64,000 bases of DNA from assembly GCF_000344685.1 (NCBI RefSeq), contig NW_006920413.1, positions 2,137,002 through 2,201,001 on the forward strand, written 5' to 3'. Numbering within the stretch: position 1 is the first letter of the stretch; every line of letters begins with the position of its first letter. This DNA comes from Gloeophyllum trabeum ATCC 11539 (lineage: Eukaryota > Basidiomycota > Agaricomycetes > Gloeophyllales > Gloeophyllaceae). The notes beneath the pieces were generated by a model. That model was given only the letters and a program-made list of their open reading frames with translations. It was not told the origin of the DNA and searched no databases. Positions 37,004 to 47,619 of this stretch are shown here, piece by piece. A program made the translations under genes and the position numbers.

Positions 37004-37659
37004 NNNNNNNNNNNNNNNNNNNNNNNNNNNNNNNNNNNNNNNNNNNNNNNNNNNNNNNNNNNNNNNNNNNNNNNNNNNNNNNNNNNNNNNNNNNNNNNNN
37101 NNNNNNNNNNNNNNNNNNNNNNNNNNNNNNNNNNNNNNNNNNNNNNNNNNNNNNNNNNNNNNNNNNNNNNNNNNNNNNNNNNNNNNNNNNNNNNNNNNNN
37201 NNNNNNNNNNNNNNNNNNNNNNNNNNNNNNNNNNNNNNNNNNNNNNNNNNNNNNNNNNNNNNNNNNNNNNNNNNNNNNNNNNNNNNNNNNNNNNNNNNNN
37301 NNNNNNNNNNNNNNNNNNNNNNNNNNNNNNNNNNNNNNNNNNNNNNNNNNNNNNNNNNNNNNNNNNNNNNNNNNNNNNNNNNNNNNNNNNNNNNNNNNNN
37401 NNNNNNNNNNNNNNNNNNNNNNNNNNNNNNNNNNNNNNNNNNNNNNNNNNNNNNNNNNNNNNNNNNNNNNNNNNNNNNNNNNNNNNNNNNNNNNNNNNNN
37501 NNNNNNNNNNNNNNNNNNNNNNNNNNNNNNNNNNNNNNNNNNNNNNNNNNNNNNNNNNNNNNNNNNNNNNNNNNNNNNNNNNNNNNNNNNNNNNNNNNNN
37601 NNNNNNNNNNNNNNNNNNNNNNNNNNNNNNNNNNNNNNNNNNNNNNNNNNNNNNNNNNN
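37004..37659. other. Assembly gap (656 N)
   Basis: A run of undetermined bases. The duplicated flanks suggest the gap may not exist in the genome. Open frames drawn through the N run are meaningless. Confidence 0.98.
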
Positions 37660-38164
37660 TAAAGTGAACAGGACCCCGAAAGCATCACATAAGAGAGAGG
37701 ACCACCTTGATAAGGCAATTTGTGGCGGCTCCTCTTCTGCCTGGGTTTATGTTTTGTGTGGTCGATTGTCGGGAATCAACAAGCCTCTGTCATCCATGTA
37801 CACATAGGTAATAGCTTATAACTACTTATATATATCTTTGATCCCTAAGATCACATTGTTCAGTGCTGAAAGATCCCAAACACTTCTCAGTTGATGATAT
37901 TTCTGCACTGACTCAGACATACAGGAACACCTCTCTACTTCCTGATGCATAAGACTGGTTATAAACAGTGCTTATAATATAGTAGTTCTCTTGACAGAGC
38001 TATTGGTGGGCGCATATTTGCCAAAGGTCCGTTGTGACCATGACCGCAGGGCTTGATGGATACATATTTCTTCAAATTTGCCGATGTATAGAAAGCACAA
38101 GATACGTTGACAGGCTACAGACTCCACATGATACAATATACAACTGCAAATTCAAGACTACCAG
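37660..38164. repeat. Right copy of the duplicated segment
   Basis: Begins exactly at the end of the N run and repeats 36500-37003 over 505 bases. After 38164 the sequence continues as unique DNA. See the left copy. Confidence 0.9.
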
Positions 38165-40265
38165 CAATCCTTGCACCATTCAATGAGGACTGTTAGAATG
38201 AGGTCTCGCATCGCCGGTTTTCAGATGCACTGCGTCGTTTGTCCGAATCAGGCAAGTGGTCTACAGCTCGCGTCCTCAGATTTTGCTTGATACATTTATC
38301 AAAGGTATAGTGTATGTCCTACCACTTCAAAAAGTATGTAGACCTGTGCTAGAATGCTACTCAACGGTACAGAAAAAGATTCAGATTTTAATACAGCTCT
38401 GGGAAGTCGCAAATAGAAAGTGCACGCAAAGCGTGCAAGAAAGTGAAAATCGGGACCCCGTAAACTTGGAAAGGGACAACGACAATAGGGTTGACGTCGT
38501 CGGTAATACCCGCGTTGGCCCCTTGTAAGTAATATACCAGTACCGTCGACTCACGGTATAGGTACTGCTCCAATCTGATACATGCTCGAACAAATGAAGT
38601 CCCAATCAATGCAGAAATTTCGAGGCTCTGACTCTCGGTGTACCATGGGTGGATGTACCCAAGTCAAGTAGGATTGTCTTGAATGGCTTGGCTTATCATC
38701 CTCGAGCAGTGCTGTCAAACCATCTAAGCGTCGACCACTCCCCATATCGGAGCACGGGGGAGATGAATTTTATGCTGCATATATACGAGCCTTTAGATTC
38801 CAAGACTCAACGGCTCGTACGGTCGAGCGAAGTCAGGAGCATCTGAGTCAGCGGTCAGGAGGGCGCTCGCACTACCCCGAAACATGGCTGGCCTCGTCTT
38901 GTTAGGTTGGTAATCGTCTCGTATCCCCAGCTTCCGTTGGCCTATATTCCGCTGCCAGGACACCTATCCCTTCAGCGAACGAGAAAAATCAATTCTGTTA
39001 TCTGCCTTTCTTGACAGACACAGTTGAGCAGCCGTGGGCAATCGGCTTACACCATCGGATAGCCCCATGCCAGAGCTGAATCGCGTGCGGCGGTTCGTGC
39101 CCGCTGGATTATAGTCAACAACGTGGGGGTATACCGAGCACCTATAATGCTGAGAGGCCAGCCGACCATCCCTTCCGGGGTAAGCTCCAGAACAAACAGA
39201 AATGAGCTGATTGGCCTGGCTATGAAATGGCGCGCACTCCCATGTGTTCCAGAATCGTGCGTGCTGACGGAACTGGATGACAGGAAGTTCCTCTCCATCG
39301 ATATCAGGCAACGTGTTTGCGTACAATAGACCTGCAGATGATGCGGTGGTGGGGAGGGTGCCAAGATAGAGCCACGACGCCTTACCGAAGGACTAAGCGC
39401 CTTGCGCAGGGGCGTGCGGGCCGTAGGTCTGGTCAAAGCGTCGTCACCTCGTGCAGAGCATTGCTGAGGAAAAGAGAATGCGAACAAATTGCGTGACAGT
39501 TCAAGCACCCGCTGATTGTGAAGGAAACCGCCGTGGATCCAGCGGGCGGGCTCTCGCGAGGTTATCTGAGGATTCAAGGGTTGGTTGATAAGGATCTAGC
39601 AGAGAGTCCAGCGGACAAAAACTAGTCTTGCTGAGCCGGATTATTAGATTTTGAAACAGCATGTAAAGTAATGTTTGTGAGGCAAAAGGTATCTCGGGAA
39701 TGAATTAATTCACGAGGCACTCAGTGCGGCAATCTGTTGAGTTGGCGGAGGTTTGGGCGCGTCGGTGTCGCGACACGCGGGCATTCCTACACAACACTTT
39801 TCACTTTGACTGCCTCTACGTATAGTCTGCTGAACTCACTATGCCAGGCACTAAGGCCGTTCGAGGAAGACCAGAGCCGAAGAGGCCCGTCTCGGTACCA
39901 TTCAAGCATAGTCGGAGTGGCGCGCGAAATTGAGCCAGCCTGAGCCGCTCGTCCCCCCCACCATCCGGTATGCGCTTTGAACTGCTTCTTGCTGCCACTG
40001 TAAGCCACAGTTCCTTGGTTTATTGCATCTCCGACGTTACCTTGACGAAGGGTGGCCCTAAGCGTAGTGGAAGCTGTGGTTCAACCAGCGCTTGGACCGA
40101 CCAAACATGGGGACCCACAAAGACACACAGCAGCCTAAAATGCCTTCAGCGCTCCCCTCGAGTCTCGTTGTTCCACGAACGATATCAACCCCCCATACGC
40201 TTGAGCATTGGCCTATTTTCGCGTCCCAACACTTTCCCCCGTCGCCGCCGCCGTCGCCGTTCACC
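38165..40265. other. Gene-poor stretch before the HMG-box gene
   Basis: The longest open frame (39047-39577 minus, 176 codons) overlaps plus-strand open reading and shows no domain. An intron-like segment (GTAAGC at 39180 to CCAG at about 39251) exists on the plus strand, but the flanking frames do not join. From 40092 the reading frame of the HMG gene is already open. Confidence 0.4.
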
Positions 40266-41974
40266 ATGGCGGGACCCTCGCGTACTCAGACCGTCCAACC
40301 GCCCAGGCCACCCAACGCGTGGATATTATATCGCTCAGACAAGCTGAAGACACTCCCTCCAGTGCCCCCTGGTATGCCCCGTCGCGCGCAGGCCGACGTG
40401 TCCCGCGAGATTTCACTCATGTGGAAGAACGAACGCGAGGAAGTTAGGGCCCAGTACGAGCGTCTGGCGGAGGTACGCAAGGCACAGCACCAGAACGCGT
40501 ACCCAGGATACAGGTACCACCCGCTCAGTAAGGCTGAGAAAGAAAGGCTGAGGGAAGAGAGGAGGCTGGAGAAGGAGAAGGAGCGTAATACGTCGAAGAA
40601 GACGCGCTCTCGACCCGCGCCTTACACGTCTGGCATCGTTGTGCCGTCGTTCCAGTACGGCGCGTCGTACCCCTCCGGGACGCAACATGGACCTTGCGGT
40701 CCATCCCCGCCTCTATCGGCGGCACCATCTCCTACCGATTCTACATTCGCCGGGCTTCCGCCCATCTTCGACCCACAGCCGCAGCCGTTCATACAGGGAC
40801 AAAGGGAAAGAGCGCCGTTCGTCTCTAATGATACTCTCGCGTCCGCGAAACCAAGGCAGCCGTCAGAGCGACCTCCTTCTAGTCGGGCATCGTCGCATTC
40901 TTACGCGTTTGCGCCACTCGATGCCACGCCCACCGCAGCCAACTCACCCGAGAGCCTACCTCAACAGACAGCCACTCCTGCATCCAGTTTATGGCAATTG
41001 CCGTCGACTCCAGCAACATCGGCTCCCACACCGAACGCCAGTAACTCCACGATGTGGCCCGAGCCCACTGCCACGGAGAATAACCCTTCCAACGCGACTT
41101 CGCCTCTGAACGGCCATACTAACTGGTCTGATATGAATTCGAGTCAAGAACAGAATCAGGATATGTCTTCTGGATTGACTCCAGTACGCCCTCCATGCAC
41201 TTGCTTCGCCCTCTGTTGTACTGACGCGTCATGTAGCCCATGGTGGAGTTCCAGATTGACTCTGGCAGTGCCACGAGTGTACATGGATGGGCACCTGACG
41301 GTTCAGAGGCGAACTATGAGTTCCAGGATGCTTTGCAAGCGCTCGTATCCGGTACTGGCGATCCATCCATCTTCCAGCTGAATGTCGATCCTGAGCAGCT
41401 CCTTGCCAATCCCACTAGCCAGATCGAGTTATCATTTGGGCAGACTGTTCCATCCTTGGATTCTGACCAGTTTGCCCAGCTCTTCGCCTCTGACTTCAGT
41501 GGCTTCAACAACATGTTCGGTCAGCAGGACCACTACGGCGATGCTGTACCTTTGTTCTCTATGCCCCCCGCATCTACAACCGACACCAACCCTCACGGAT
41601 CGCACTCGCATTTCTCCGTAGGGATGGACGCGTCCACATCGCACCAACCCTCGTATGGGACGACCTCAGCCGATCTATTCCAGCAGTATGTTGATTTGGG
41701 AGGAGAACCAAGTAATAGCGCGGGCCCTTCGCGCTCAGCCTCGCAGGAATACCCTCCCCATTCTGGGTTCGCCTCTGGTCATTCCACACCTACTATTCCG
41801 ACTCCCGTGCGTGCAGCGTCTCCGCCACCTTCGCAGCCTTATACTCCTCCCCCGGGTGCAGTTCATGCTTCTCGACGGCACGTAGGTGCCAGCTGGAGGC
41901 CTAGTGCCCTGGGCATGCCCGACTCGCCTGTCGAGAGGTCGCCCTCAGCCACTTGGGAAGTTCCTGCGAACTAG
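40266..41974 (+). CDS. HMG-box transcription factor (MATA-HMG type)
   Basis: Two exons, 40266-41183 and 41237-41974, give 551 residues. The HMG box occupies residues about 12-85: RPPNAWILYRSDKL, then RRAQADVSREISLMWKNE, then AQYERLAEVRKAQHQNAYPG, with the conserved aromatic and basic positions of sequence-specific HMG boxes. A basic helix follows (KAEKERLREERRLEKEKER). The remainder is a long Ser/Pro/Thr/Gln-rich region with acidic stretches, typical of an activation domain. The family includes Ste11, Prf1, Pcc1 and other mating or development regulators; which one this corresponds to cannot be decided here. The frame is open upstream with ATGs at 40107 and 40140. I chose 40266 because the box starts right after it and its context (ACCATGG) is good. 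Confidence 0.85.
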
Positions 41975-43068
41975 GTGCAAGACCTTGCTAACATGCATTG
42001 ACGACTCGTCACGAGGCATATCTGCCGTCTATCCTCTAATACCTCCGGTCCTCGCATTCCTTAACCCAATGACTTATAGATTTCGGGCCCTTCCCGGACC
42101 CTTGTACGACTCTCGTCGCCCGTTCCCCTCAAGCACATCTGGCATTATTCGATGTATTATACCAAGGCCTTTCTCGGACGGACCTGCTGCTATCTATTGC
42201 TTTCCGCCCGATGCCCTCCAGCACCCCTCTATGTTTCCCGCCCCTTCTCTTCGGCTTCGGTGCGGATCTTTGGACGTGCTCACTTACAAATATCTCTTCA
42301 TCTCATTTTGTGCTGTTACGGGAAGTGCACAATCTAAACGCATCTATCTTATACGTATACATGTGCTGTACTTTTTACTACCTCATTCTTGGCCGTCCTT
42401 TGGGTTCTGTAGGCAGACTCGGAGAGGCGACAGACGGGTTTCTGCGTTTCGTCCGGTACTTACTTGCGGGCTCGGGGGTGTGTCTGTAAAATGGGATTTT
42501 GTTACCCTAGTCTGTAACATTGCAATGCATCGAACAAATTCAATCCGAGTTAGCGCGTGTCCTCTTTCCCCGACGCCACGATCACCTGAATCTTCCTCGC
42601 GCGTATCTCGTGGGCGCCGGTGGACTCACAAGAGATAAACAATGCACAGATCCTATTGTGTGTGTGCTGCGGCTGTACAGCATTGTCACGAGTTTGGGTG
42701 AAGGGCATGAGAAGGGGGCCTAAAGATAGCGGAGGCCGCCTCGTTTTATGTTCGGATGACTGGACTCTCGTAAGGAAGACAATGGGGCGGCAGTCGGCCG
42801 TCGGGCCACGAGGAGATGCGACTTTGCAGAGATCAAGGAGAGACGTGTTTTGCTACGCAGTGTGTTTTCGATACAGGCACATCATACATACTGGGCGAAT
42901 GGACGGCATTACTTGCCTGTGGAACTTCGTACAGACGTTTAACTGTAGCACTGAGAATTAAATTCCTGGCATATCACGCAAGATGGTATACAATGCGCTG
43001 TCAAATCCGATTACATTCTATCCGTACAATATTCAGGTCCTCTCGGTATAAATACAGATATCAGCAAT
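41975..43068. other. 3' flank and convergent intergenic region
   Basis: A 250-codon plus frame (41886-42638) overlaps the end of the HMG gene in another frame. It has no domain and an erratic composition, so I regard it as untranslated. The rest is the convergent gap to the CsbD-like gene. Confidence 0.45.
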
Positions 43069-43499
43069 CTAGAGGTTGCGGTTGACGTCCTGCTGGGCTT
43101 GTCCCTTGTCGTGGCGGATATTGCCTAAATATAACAATATGAGCAAGCCTGCTCAAGAGTAGTCCATAGATCCGACGAACTCACCCTCTGCCTGCTGCTG
43201 CTTGTCGCCAGTGACGGCGCCGACGACGGCGTCCTTCTTGCCGGTGACGCGGTCAATGGCGCCCTCGGCGTAGCCCTTGGCCTTGGCAGCGTTGTATTCC
43301 GCCTCGCCAGCAGCATGCTCCTGCTGGCCGGATTGTTGCCACGAGGTGGCGCCGGTCAAGTTGCCAACCTGAACATTACGATTGCGTTCAGCGATAAGCC
43401 AGATGTACGACGAGGGGAACTTACGGTTTCGACGACGTTGCCCTTAACGGAGTGGAATTGACCAGTGGTCTTGTTGGGCTCACCAGTGTTGCCGGACAT
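43069..43499 (-). CDS. CsbD-like stress-response protein
   Basis: Three exons code a small (about 100-residue), hydrophilic, heat-stable-looking protein starting MSGNTGEPNKTTGQFHSVKG. It contains NVVETVGNLTGATSWQQSG, QEHAAGEAEYNAAKAKGYAE, then the repeat-like DRVTGKKDAVVGAVTGDKQQ and GNIRHDKGQAQQDVNRNL. The G-x-V-TGDK-QQA-G pattern is the CsbD module. Fungal members are strongly induced by stress, growth arrest or mating (for example ConF/Con-10-like and mismatched base pair/cruciform DNA-binding annotated proteins), but their molecular job is unknown. The promoter has a TATA box about 100 nt upstream and a perfect CRE about 300 nt upstream. Confidence 0.88.
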
Positions 43500-43598
43500 T
43501 ATGAATAAAGATAGGTGGTTAAGTGGTAGAGCGGTTGTGGTGTTCGTAAGAGAGTTGGGTCGTAAAACTGTGAGGAGCACTTGCGGCGACCCGACCTC

Positions 43599-43607
43599 CT
43601 TATATAC
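43599..43607 (-). promoter_or_regulatory. TATA box of the CsbD-like gene
   Basis: Minus-strand GTATATAAG lies about 100 nt upstream of the ATG at 43499. Confidence 0.6.
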
Positions 43608-43797
43608 TCTGCGTCTAGGCGGACTATCACATGTGACATGAGAACGTATGATGTATTTCTGGCTGGCGTTGTGGAGTGATGTTCCGGTGTTGCGTTGGGG
43701 CAGGACGATGACGATTCTGCGAGAGGTGACGCGGTGACGAGGAGAGCGCGCCGACAGCCATATCCAACGCGACGCGAGATGACATCACGGTGACGCG

Positions 43798-43805
43798 TGA
43801 CGTCA
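43798..43805. promoter_or_regulatory. Perfect CRE palindrome TGACGTCA
   Basis: An eight-base ATF/CREB consensus flanked by further half-sites (TGACATCA, GTGACGCGTGACG), about 300 nt upstream of the CsbD-like start. In fungi, Atf1-type bZIP factors downstream of the Hog1/Sty1 kinase bind this sequence, which fits a stress-induced gene. Confidence 0.6.
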
Positions 43806-44047
43806 TCTTTAGCCACCGCAAATGGCTCCCGTGGTGGCTGGGCCTCGACGATTGCAGAAATGCATACCTTCGAATCAACTGTTGAGCGGATGTTATTGTA
43901 ACAAATGCGAGGCACCTGGAGCGACATATGCATCTTACGACGGAGGTCGTTGCTGATCTTTCAGTGAGTGGAATCTCGGCATCATGTTCTATGTCAACTA
44001 CTTATCTGCTCATCTCTCTATCTCGTACTGTATTCCAGCCGCATCTA

Positions 44048-44290
44048 TCATAGATGCACCGTGCGAGTGACTCTTTTCTGACATATATGCTGTCTACGGG
44101 CCCACCCCTCGAACTCATGGTCTCCACTGAGGGGACTCAAGAGGGGGTACTTAATGTCTGCAGCTATGAAGCTCGGGTTTCTGATGAAATCCGGATCCTC
44201 GACCTGATCCCATTCCTCGCGAGGTAGAAAAGGAAAGTCGTCGTCGATGTACTCGCAGCTCTGACGGTTGGACCGCATTTGTCCCGACAC
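44048..44290 (-). CDS. Possible small protein
   Basis: An 80-codon frame with a protein-like composition (CEYIDDDFPFLPREEWDQVE, NPSFIAADIKYPLLSPLSG). No intron and no family recognised. It is divergent from the membrane-protein gene to the right, and a TATATAG element between them reads in both directions. Could be chance. Confidence 0.25.
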   Translation of the reverse strand: MSGQMRSNRQSCEYIDDDFPFLPREEWDQVEDPDFIRNPSFIAADIKYPLLSPLSGDHEFEGWARRQHICQKRVTRTVHL

Positions 44291-44382
44291 CGCATGGTGT
44301 AGTTACCGGAGCAGGATAACTCAAGTTATAATTAACACTAGCGATGATAGATGAGGTGACCAGGTGAGAAGTCGCAGCTCAG

Positions 44383-44390
44383 CTATATAG
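44383..44390 (+). promoter_or_regulatory. TATA box of the membrane-protein gene
   Basis: CTATATAG lies about 85 nt upstream of the ATG at 44472. Confidence 0.5.
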
Positions 44391-44471
44391 AAGCCGCGGT
44401 GAATATGAAAGAGCTCTGGTTTGCCCTAGTCGACGTCCCTGGTCCTCGCCTCAACCGCCCCAGAGGCAAGG

Positions 44472-45825
44472 ATGCTGGCCAGACTCGGAGACACGGCAGT
44501 CATCGCCTCATGGATTGTTACCGGGATCATTGTCTCGCTTTTGCATGACGCAAGGACAGTCGCGTCCGGCCCGGGAGAGTCAAACGTTGCTTGCACAGCG
44601 TACGAGTGGGTACGTGCAGGACCGAACGAATCGAGGGAATGCAGTCCGTAACTGTGTTACCTCTACAGACATACAATTCCCTGCACCAGAGCCCTTGTCT
44701 GGTTGCCTCATATCTGCTTAGTGACTGTAGCGCCTCAGGTTAGCCCCGCATATATGCGTCTGAAGCTGCTGTAAGTTGACGCACGTCGATAGTCGTTTCG
44801 GTGCCTATGGGCTACTGTGGTTATGCAGCCACGCCTTCCATCGTTGGTTTGGCAGGGCCGTGCCTGTGCAATCTCGTGACGTATAATCTCTTGATGGCCT
44901 GCTCTGCATGCCAAAACTGTTCCGTGCCGTCAAGGTGTGCTTAGAGGCACATGCGCTGACCTGGCCGCTTATATATCATACAGCTTGTCTCCCTGGCAGG
45001 GCTGGCTAGGGGGTTGCGCTAATACCTCCATCGATTATAATGGGTGGGCCCGGTATTCCCTCTAAACTTCACCCTCGCGCTTACACGGCAATAGGTATCC
45101 CCAACCGATACCTCCCGGTACAAGTGTGCCAGCCTGGGCATACTTGCCCCCTGCTGATGTGCGTGACTCGCAATGAATCATCCATCCGTGAACTCACGTA
45201 GCTACAGAATGATTATTGGGATGCCAATAATGCTCAACAAGACATCGGTAAGTTTGTCTCAAACAACGAGTATAGTGCCCCCTAACCTGGCAAAAGGTGC
45301 TCCGGAATCCACGCCCGGAAGCCAGTCAACAAGCTCCAGGGCGTCATCGACGACCTCCTCAGCCACAACGACGACGAACTCGAGCACGTCACTGTCCACA
45401 GCGGCCACCCGTAGTGCATCTACCACGTTAGATACAGCCAGCAGCAGTACGTCTACGAACAGTGCGGGTGACGCAAGCTTTTCTGCGAAAGAGAGAGAAA
45501 TAGCAGGAGGCGTCGTGGGCGGTCTCGTGGGTATCGCGGCGATAGCTGGGGTAATATTTATCTTGCGAAGAAGAAGGTCACGACATGCGCCGGTCTCTCC
45601 TATGGTGAGAGGCGTTACCCCGTCATTGCCGCCCTTGGCAAAGAAATTTTATGTGAGTCGCGCCTAGAGACGCAGACATATCACGGGATGTATTGACTTT
45701 TTAGCCCGCAGGATCCCGCTGATCCTAGCACGTATCCGCCGCCCATGGGTGAATTCGAAGAGTTTAACCCTACCGTTCTGATGGGTGTTGATCGCAGTAC
45801 GCACCCTGGTGTTCCCGAGGTGTAG
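44472..45825 (+). CDS. Single-span membrane protein with a Cys-containing ectodomain
   Basis: The gene has about eight exons. The first codes a hydrophobic signal (VIASWIVTGIIVSLLHDA). Next come TYNSLHQSPCLVASYLLSDC and GLAGPCLCNLVTYNLLMACS with ACQNCSV, then WQGWLGGCANTSIDYNG, IPPGTSVPAWAYLPPAD and NDYWDANNAQQDIG. These form a Cys-containing ectodomain that recurs in many Agaricomycete proteins (N-S-x-QSPCLVA start). A Ser/Thr-rich stalk follows, probably O-mannosylated. The membrane span is IAGGVVGGLVGIAAIAGVIF, followed by RRRR and a short cytosolic tail (EFEEFNPTVLMGVD). The glycophorin-like GGxxG span suggests dimerisation. Function unknown; a cell-surface sensor or wall-linked role is inference. 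All junctions are phase-consistent. Confidence 0.78.
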
Positions 45826-46338
45826 CAACGCTTTCTTCGACCTTGCCATTCCCGAGGACATACCCTCCTCTCACGAGAGGAGCTTATATATGTGTGCGCT
45901 TTTGCAGCGCCTTATAAGATTTTGTATGCGTATCCAGGTCTGTTTCCCCTAAGCATACAATACATCTCCAGGTGTACGCTAAGTATGAAGCCAGCGCTGC
46001 TGCTTGCACAGAATGAGGTCAAACGAACGGTTGGTCTGGTGTCAAAGGCATATTATGTGATCGAGGAAGCCCTCGCCGATAAGGCATAGGTGGCATGCCC
46101 TTGTGACCTAGGTGCCGTTTTGTGGACATAGCCAGTGGACGAAAAGACAGATGCAGCAACTGCCGGGAGCTCTTGTAAAGCGCGCTTCTAGGTGAAGTTG
46201 ACCAATTAGAATTTCGTCAGAAGTGCCCATATGTCATCGGCATATGCCGCTTCGCCTTCCGAACTCGTAAGCCACTGCGGCTTGAACGTTAACTCCCGAG
46301 GCTCCTGCTAAGCTTGCAATTTCTTGCTCTCGACCAGC
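45826..46338. other. Intergenic before MIA40
   Basis: A 65-codon plus frame (45892-46089) has a mildly protein-like look but no support. Nothing else visible. Confidence 0.4.
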
Positions 46339-47142
46339 ATGCGTCCGTCTCTGCTTGCTAGCGTACGAAGATATGCACACACCCAAGCACGTCGACCAGT
46401 TAGTGCTGGCCCGTCTCGTCGTTTAACAGCTGCTTTAGCAGGCACCGCCGTCGCAGGCGCATACTTCACCTGGGTGGCCTCGGACGGACAGCGAATAGCT
46501 TTGGACTCTTCAAGTACACGTGAGTATTTATCTGCTACTTGAGAAAATCTTAATGTAACATGATCCTTTAGAGAAGCAAGTTCCACTTGCCACCAAAGCG
46601 TCTGATTCTATCTCTTCCGCTGTCCAACCTCATACACACACACCGGATGGTTCGGCATCTCCCCCGAAGGCTAAGCAGGAAGCCCTTGATCCTGAGTCAG
46701 AACATGCAGAGGACGCTGGAGAATCTGAGTCTTCGGGCGGTGCCTTCAACCCCGAGACGGGCGAGATCAACTGGGACTGCCCTTGCTTGGGGGGAATGGC
46801 CCATGGACCCTGCGGCCTCCAGTTCCGGGAGGCCTTCTCGTGCTTCGTATTCTCGGAGCAGGAACCTAAAGGCATCGACTGCATTGAGAAGTTCAAGGCG
46901 ATGCAGGATTGCTTCAGGGAACACCCCGATGTGTATGGTGAAGGTACGACCGTCGCCGCCTGCTTATTTTGATATTCTCTGACTGCTCTGAAATGTCAGA
47001 TATCATGGCTGACGACGACGACGACGATGCTGCTCCAGCAAAAGAGCCAGCGTTAGACTCACCTCCCTCGCATGCTCCCTCGACTTCCACCCCCCTGCCG
47101 GGTCCACCGGCAACTGACCCCGCTACCTCAACTAGCTCATAG
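46339..47142 (+). CDS. MIA40: Mitochondrial intermembrane space import receptor Mia40
   Basis: Three exons code, in order, an Arg-rich presequence ([19 protein letters not shown]), a single hydrophobic anchor ([20 protein letters not shown]), an acidic Ser/Pro linker and the CHCH core. The core has the redox CPC motif ([10 protein letters not shown]) and the twin CX9C helices: [11 protein letters not shown] and [11 protein letters not shown]. It ends [10 protein letters not shown]. The last exon adds an acidic run ([11 protein letters not shown]) and a Pro/Ser/Thr tail. Mia40 oxidises incoming small Cys-motif proteins and traps them in the intermembrane space, with Erv1 re-oxidising it. The membrane anchor is the fungal form; the animal protein is short and soluble. 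Start chosen at 46339 because it opens the presequence. Confidence 0.94.
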
Positions 47143-47619
47143 TCAGTCGGCGCTGCCTTCCCCGCCAAAAGTAATCTTAGACTATTTGCCAATACTATAA
47201 CCACCACTCAGTTTGCTCCCATTGTATCGGTACAATATATCACCTTCCCGTCCTATTTCATCGCTGTTCGACCTGCAGATCCCAATGGAAGCGTGCATGA
47301 TCAGGTGGTGACATTGCGCTTCCCGTACTACCCGCAAAATACATGGATGACAACAGTGATAATCTACAATTGCAACAGGGAGCGATGGATAGCAGTGCGC
47401 ACTATGGTGTATGGATGGTATACGTGATTAGTGATGACAAGCCATAGGTGGTAAGAAGATAGTTAGTCCATGCCATACGAGATGCATTGCGAAAACAAGC
47501 AGAGATAATGAGAGGCTGATGAGATATATAAGCAAGAAATCCTGGATAGTGCTTCAGTCGGGAGGCATACTAAAGCTGATCCGTTCACATACCTATGTAC
47601 AGAACGGAATGGCGACCCT
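47143..47619. other. Convergent 3' flanks
   Basis: Between the ends of MIA40 and the Sec7-PH gene. No coding signal. Confidence 0.5.

Noticed and set aside
36874..37807. Long open frames running through the N block on both strands
   Set aside because: They consist mostly of undetermined bases and have no coding meaning.
36500..38164. LTR pair of a retrotransposon around the gap
   Set aside because: The copies do not start with TG or end with CA, and their edges coincide exactly with the N run, which fits contig overlap better.
39047..39577. 176-codon minus-strand frame
   Set aside because: The plus strand is also open over part of it and neither strand shows a family motif or joinable introns.
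41886..42638. 250-codon plus-strand frame after the HMG-box gene
   Set aside because: It begins inside the HMG gene in another frame, lacks any domain and has no splice or promoter support; more likely 3' untranslated sequence.
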